The translations under genes were made by a program, and so were the position numbers. DNA of 64,000 nt from Palaemon carinicauda (Eukaryota; Arthropoda; Malacostraca; Decapoda; Palaemonidae): NCBI RefSeq assembly GCF_036898095.1, contig NC_090735.1, positions 8,082,661 through 8,146,660 of the forward strand. Direction: 5' to 3'. Under the pieces are notes generated by a model. The model was not told the DNA's origin, ran no database searches, and saw nothing but the letters and a program-made list of their open reading frames with translations. Position 1 is the first letter of the stretch. Every line of letters begins with the position of its first letter. Below are positions 58,996 through 64,000 of the stretch, piece after piece.

Positions 58996-59940
58996 AGCTA
59001 AGAGATTTGCAACAAATTTTTAGAATTTGTGATATTCTTGGTAAAAATATTTTTGTAGTCTTTATTGTTGGTTATATGACCTCAGCTTGGGATTTTGGAA
59101 ATTCAGATTTATGTTGCAAATAGTATTCTTAATCAAAACAATTTATTTCATCGCTATGACATCCCTTTCTTATATTTACGTAAGTGCATGCAGTCCCCTA
59201 CTTGACCCTTTTCTGACCAAAGTACGTAATTACTGTATTCCTTTTCTCTTAAAGAGTTTGAGGTAAAGATATCTATATAAGTTTCCCATAAACAATTATC
59301 TCTTAAGACCTTATAGGAGGCTATTACCTTCGTAAAGGCATGTCCAAACTATCAAGCATACCTGATGGTCAAATAGGTATACCAGATCCTAATGGGTAGT
59401 GAGAATGAGGATTAATGACATCAAGAGAAGGGAAACCACAGGCAGGGATCTGGGAACAAATAGTGCTACCAAATGGTGGGGAAAGAAAACACAGCGGACA
59501 CCAATAACATATAGTATTTTTCCATGGATAATAATCAATACGAGATACTAAAATCGCAAAGTAAATGAATTCAGACCATGTGTCAACTTACAGACATAAA
59601 GCTACAGTACTATATTTCATAACATAGCCTTAACAACAATTCAAAACATAATTATTTCTGCCCACCGTATTTCTATAAACTTTTCTGATTATTATAGAAA
59701 AAATTATGATATATACAATTTTTTCTGAATCATATTCTCACACATGGGCATCTTCATATTCATTTTAATATGAATCTAATGAAAAAAAATTGATTAAACA
59801 AGTTCAGTAACAGATCAAACCAACAAAAGTGAGGACACACAAACATCTGTGCCAATAATGAGAAAGCTAAACTCTAATTCCTCCAACTACTAGAGTTGGC
59901 AATAAGAGAAATTGCTCGAGAACCTTGAATTATGAGCATT

Positions 59941-59942
<2 letters not shown>
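58996..59942. other. AT-rich intergenic sequence
   Basis: No ORF, repeat or gene recognised. Confidence 0.5.
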
Positions 59943-60038
<96 letters not shown>

Positions 60039-60039
60039 A
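59943..60039. repeat. (GA)n microsatellite followed by a G run
   Basis: About 86 bp of GA, then about ten G (60029-60038). Confidence 0.97.
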
Positions 60040-60895
60040 TTCTGGTAAGAAAATTAACAAGCAAAATCTTGTGAACCTGCCTGGTATTGAATAAGTTGTT
60101 TATGAGTTGTAATCATACAGAATAGTACAATTCTGAAACCTTCCTTGAAATATCATCTCTTATGTGCTATCTAAATACAAGTGTCACCATGAGTGAGGAA
60201 AGAAAGGTCACCATAATTTTAGGCTGTAAACTTTGTTCGCCATCCTAGTTTGAAGGTTGGCGTTATCAGTTATGGTTTGCCTGGTAGTGTGAACAGGCCA
60301 TAAGGTAAAGTTTTGTAGCACGTTTTATTATCTTATTTTCATTGAATTTCTTTGCTCATTCATATATTTATTTATTTTCTATTTTATTCTATGACTATGT
60401 TCAAAGATGCAAGGAATGTCAGAGGCAATAACTAAATATGAATAAAGCATAAAATTTGTCTAAAAAATAGGATAGACTATATTGAACTAGCAACATCCTA
60501 CTCATAGGTGGGCATATGCCTTACAAAAGGGACGGGGGCCTCATTACTATAGTAAATAACATTGAAATATGGTGATTATGTATGTCTCTATGGTCTCCAG
60601 TAGTGAGGTATAAATACCCTAAAAGTTTTAAGTAAACCCTAATTAAGTTAACTGGGTGATTTCTATTAAAAAAAAAAAAACTTTGATGGTTGATATCTCA
60701 AAAGATTTTCAGAGAAAAACTGAATGGTTTTTTTTTTTCGTTTTTACCAATGTTGTCCATTCATATATGAAAATATAGGAAATGTTATACTTTAGAAATT
60801 CATAAAAGGGTTTTAGAAAATTATAAAAGTTATACTATATTTGAAAAATGACAATCTTTAGCCTACTCATAAATATCCCCTTGTAATGTTTTATG

Positions 60896-60898
<3 letters not shown>
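60040..60898. other. AT-rich intergenic sequence
   Basis: Homopolymer A and T runs (60669-60681, 60727-60738). No gene recognised. Confidence 0.5.

Positions 60899-60974
<76 letters not shown>
60899..60974. repeat. (AT)n microsatellite
   Basis: Uninterrupted AT run of about 75 bp. Confidence 0.97.
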
Positions 60975-60976
<2 letters not shown>

Positions 60977-61999
60977 CTTGTATAAAAGCTGAAAACCTCA
61001 AATCAATCAATCAATCTTGTATAAAAAATCAAAATAAATTTGGGAAAAAAAGTCATAAAAGTAGTCCATGGTATTTCCTCCATTTTATCACAAAACCAGC
61101 TGAGTTAAGTGTGTATTTAATGTATATTTTGGTTTATTTTTTATGTCATTGTATAAAAAAGAAAGATTACAATAAATAAGGATTTTATTAGAAAAAAATA
61201 TTTCTACGTTCCAATAATCCTGCCAAATGTATTGTTCCGCATCCGAGTATGTCACAACACATTCTGATCTCCTGGCAGGAATACATGTGTATGATGCGTT
61301 GGAAATCCCGACATTTTCTGTAATGAAACGTCCCACATTTTTCCAAAAAGGTTAGTACCGTTAATTTGAATACAGAGTCAGTTATTTTGAAGTATTTTTA
61401 GTTATTTTCAACGAATGTATAGATATGTAGTTTGTAATGTTTGGTTGGCCTACTCCATTTTGAGTCTGCAGTCATAGGCCAAGACATTGTATCACTGGCA
61501 CAACATCTTGGATCCAAATTCTAACTGCTACGCAAGTCTACTGTGCAATGAATATTAGTTTTAATAGACTATAGAACTTTGGGTAAAATTTTATTGTATT
61601 ATAGGGTGGGATTTCGAACAGAACATATGTTTTCCTATAGTAAATAACGTGATTTAACAGAATTTGACCTTCGTTTACCGCAAACAAACAGATCAACCAA
61701 TCCGAGTAACTTTAAGTTACCGAATTGGTTGCTGTTATTACGGATGAAATGAAGGTGAAAGCCCCCCCTTAAGGCCACAGTGATTTTCAGGACACCACCG
61801 AACCTAATACAACCACCTAACCTAGGGCCCTGTACCCCTACCTAGGCCTAGTCCCTGCTACCCCCCCCCCCCCTTACAACCACTACCTAACACATCCATC
61901 AAACCAAATCCAAAGTGATGGTACTGCTGTATACATCGTTATACTATCACCATTATAATATACTCTATAAATTAATGAAGCATACCTTAAACTGTTGGT
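60975..61999. other. Intergenic sequence with a CCAAT palindrome
   Basis: The minus-strand open stretch 61336-61088 is unrecognised. An imperfect palindrome at 61692-61731 (CAACCAATCCGAGTAAC, inverse GTTACCGAATTGGTTG) and a C run at 61861-61873 are the only structures noted. Confidence 0.45.
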
Positions 62000-62278
62000 T
62001 CATAAAGGTGTGCTGCTGCTTTGAGGAAAACGTGAAGCTGTTGGGAAGGTTCCTTGGCATGCAGGACAATTTTTATTTTGTAAAATTAAATTGTGTCTCT
62101 GGCACAAATGCACTAGTTTTTCAAAAAATTCATTGTAAGTTAGGAAACAGTCAGGACAAGAAGATGGAATTTCAACTTCTTGTGCAACATGAGATGACGT
62201 GCTTTCTATGGTCTCCATGTCTAAGAACGAAATGAAATGCCTGGGAAGATGATGTATTGTCGCGCTGTGATTGGCCAA
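62000..62278 (-). CDS. Hypothetical zinc-ribbon-like protein or first exon
   Basis: The minus-strand frame of 92 codons has CPDC and, after a 24-residue helix (NEFFEKLVHLCQRHNLI), CPAC. This is a possible zinc ribbon, loosely like the N-terminal part of ISXO2/Merlin-type proteins. A second ATG (METIESTSS, about 62218) may be the true start. Tandem ATTGG (inverted CCAAT) boxes and a TGACGTCA lie just upstream on its own strand (62265-62340). No family is firmly recognised; it could be a chance ORF. Confidence 0.3.
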   Translation of the reverse strand: MANHSATIHHLPRHFISFLDMETIESTSSHVAQEVEIPSSCPDCFLTYNEFFEKLVHLCQRHNLILQNKNCPACQGTFPTASRFPQSSSTPL

Positions 62279-62345
62279 ACATGTATGACGTCATAGTGGA
62301 CAGGCGCTGTGATTGGCCAAACGTGTAAGACTTCATAGTGGACTA
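62261..62345 (-). promoter_or_regulatory. Tandem CCAAT-box/CRE-like duplication
   Basis: Two 42-bp copies, each GCGCTGTGATTGGCCAAAC[A/G]TG followed by TA[T/A]GAC[G/T]TCATAGTGGAC. The first has a perfect TGACGTCA. The CCAAT and CRE spacing is promoter-like and faces the minus-strand ORF at 62278; function is inferred. Confidence 0.4.
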
Positions 62346-62659
62346 GTTTGTCAGCGGATTATAGTGGTTACAGGGCTCTTTTAAGCAAATACAAGACACA
62401 GTCAACAATAACAACAGACTTAGAAAAAATCTGGGAGGAAGACATGAGTAGCGTGAGTTTGATCGTCGATATATAAAGAACTAGGCATTTGCGACAGATA
62501 ATATTTTACAGAAATACTACAAAAGACTTTTTTTACTCGGGAAATATATTATTATAATAGATTTCCCTTAATGGATGAAACTGTAATAATACCCAATGGT
62601 TTATGTTAGAACCCAAATCCTGAAAGCTGTTAAGTATACCACAGACCTTAATCTTTCAT

Positions 62660-62980
62660 CACAAACCCTAAACCTATCCCTAAACTAAATGAGCTAACCT
62701 AACAAACCCCCTTAACCTAATCTAGAAGGTTCCCGGTCACAGACCCTAGACCTACCCCTAAACTAAACCAGCTAACCTAATAAACCCCCCTAACCTAACC
62801 TAGAATGACCCTGGTCTCAGACCCTAGACCTACCTAAACCTACCCCTAATCTAAACCAGCTAACCTAACAAACCCCCCTAACCTAACCTAGAAGGACCCT
62901 GGTCACAGACCCTAGACCTACCCCTAAACTAAACTAGCTAACCTAACAAACCCCACTAACCTAACCTAGAAGGACCCCGA
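62660..62980. repeat. About 78-bp tandem repeat, four copies
   Basis: Unit: CTAAACCAGCTAACCTAACA, then AACCCCCCTAACCTAACCTA and GAAGGACCCTGGTCACAGAC, CCTAGACCTACCC. One copy has a small extra CCTAAACCTA. Rich in CCTAA. Confidence 0.9.
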
Positions 62981-62996
62981 AATTATATTCAGTCAC

Positions 62997-63493
62997 TTAT
63001 GAACTAAAGCTTCTCCAGTCTACACTAGTAGAAGGAGATAAACTAAGGCCTTTAATAACAAAATGGTGGTCCCAACACTTATGCAACCAATATTTAACAA
63101 ATAAAATTAATTTCCACGGGGGAAGGTGGTACCCGTGAAGAAAGGTTCCCTTATAGTCACTAACACTATAATTATACATACTGTACGTCTTTTCCTCGTT
63201 TTAGGTATTTTTACTGATTTTGTACAGTACCATAAATGCCTATCCTCACGGAAAAGTAAAGGTGAATCACATTTAGCACACTTAACACTTATGGGTAATA
63301 CTGAATGCTCTCTAAGAAACCTATTCGCAACCTCTGGAGTACCATTATAACTTCCATGAAATCGAGCGATCACCTCAAAATACGAATAGCGACATATATT
63401 GCACAGCTGCACCGGAGGATCCATGACAGTTGAGTAACGAGAGTGCTGAACGTATAGAGACCGGCAGGTTTCAAAATCGAAAACAAACGACAA
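62997..63493 (-). pseudogene. ISXO2/Merlin-type transposase, N-terminal half, frameshifted and truncated
   Basis: Minus strand. From 63493: ANRFLREHSVLPISVKCAKC with a second zinc pair region (LLFREDRHLWYCTKS, then KIPKTRKR), then a one-base frameshift near 63180, continuing NYSVSDYKGTFLHGYHLPPW, LFVKYWLHKCWDH and TSVDWRSFSS, followed by a stop at 62997-62999. Zinc ribbon plus RKG-F...L-W and VDW is the N-terminal layout of ISXO2-like (IS1595/Merlin) transposases; the DDE domain that should follow is missing and tandem repeats follow instead. It could also be a former host gene built from such a transposase. Confidence 0.6.
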
Positions 63494-63519
63494 TCGGGTA
63501 ATATTATCGGTTACACTAT

Positions 63520-64000
63520 AAAAAGTACAAAAAGGGTACAGAACCTTACAAACCCACCTAACCTAACTTAGTAGTTGACAGGTTACAAACCTCAGGTATT
63601 CACTGAGAACGGTAAAATTAACCACGTTACAAATGGTACACATCGTTACCAACGGTACGATGACATTACTAGCGATAATAATGCTAGATATTTCCATATG
63701 TATTTTAAATAATTTTTCCATACACAATATATAAAAGTACAAAAAAGGTACAGAACCCAACAAACCCACCTAACCTAACCTAGGAGTTCCCAGGTCATAA
63801 AACTCATGTATTACGAATGTTAAAATGAGTAACGTTTCAAAGGCATTGCTAATGGTAGCAATGTTACGGTAATATTATCATGTGTATTTTAATGAATTGT
63901 TCCATATACACTTTACACAATATATAAAAAGGGTACAGAACCTAACCTAACCTAGAAGTTAACAGGTAACAAAACATATAATGACTAATGGAATGACTTA
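63520..64000. repeat. About 190-220-bp tandem repeat running off the window
   Basis: AAAAGTACAAAAAGGGTACAGAAC with CCACCTAACCTAACCTAG, a GTTAC-type stretch and ATGTATTTTAA---TTTTCCATA recurs near 63525, 63735 and 63920. The last copy is cut by the window end. Confidence 0.75.

Noticed and set aside
62660..62980. A telomere
   Set aside because: CCTAA motifs are only part of a 78-bp unit and are not an uninterrupted pentamer array.

Overview
The window looks like nuclear DNA of an arthropod, most probably a decapod crustacean. It has a many-exon gene with long AT-rich introns, long AT, GA and TTA microsatellites, and a heavy load of DIRS-type (tyrosine-recombinase) retrotransposons, which are known to be widespread in decapods. 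No species can be named from the sequence alone.

Host gene (1747-38444, + strand). One protein-coding gene fills the left 60% of the window. It is a TBK1/IKK-epsilon-type kinase, read from 14 exons whose GT-AG splice phases all fit. The visible part encodes about 725 residues: the kinase domain from the hinge onward (HRD, DFG, activation-loop Ser), the ubiquitin-like domain, the long coiled-coil scaffold/dimerisation region, and the C-terminal adaptor-binding helix with its stop codon. The first exons (about 80 residues, including the ATP-binding Lys) lie upstream of base 1.

Mobile elements in the introns. These include an internally deleted DIRS element (19954-22460), worn DIRS pieces (about 330-1220, 8040-9185, 18110-18730, 26150-27670), LINE 3' ends (13899-14520, 24590-24705, 25355-25640), TA-flanked DNA transposons without a visible transposase (29154-30118, 36371-38149) and several foldback/MITE-like hairpins.

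Right part (39.6-59 kb). This is almost solid DIRS: a decayed 7.8-kb element (39784-47554) whose reverse-transcriptase region carries a 5S-rRNA-like insert, then an apparently complete 8.8-kb element (49085-57855). The complete element has identical 346-bp inverted terminal repeats, an internal complementary region, a Gag-like ORF, an RT/RNase H/methyltransferase-like ORF and a tyrosine recombinase ORF. It lies inside the recombinase gene of an older DIRS copy, whose halves are at 48130-49084 and 57856-58995. Every DIRS copy whose orientation can be judged is on the + strand.

Right end (59-64 kb). AT-rich DNA with microsatellites is followed by two minus-strand zinc-ribbon ORFs. One is a frameshifted, truncated ISXO2/Merlin-type transposase. 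Two tandem-repeat arrays rich in CCTAA run to the end of the window.
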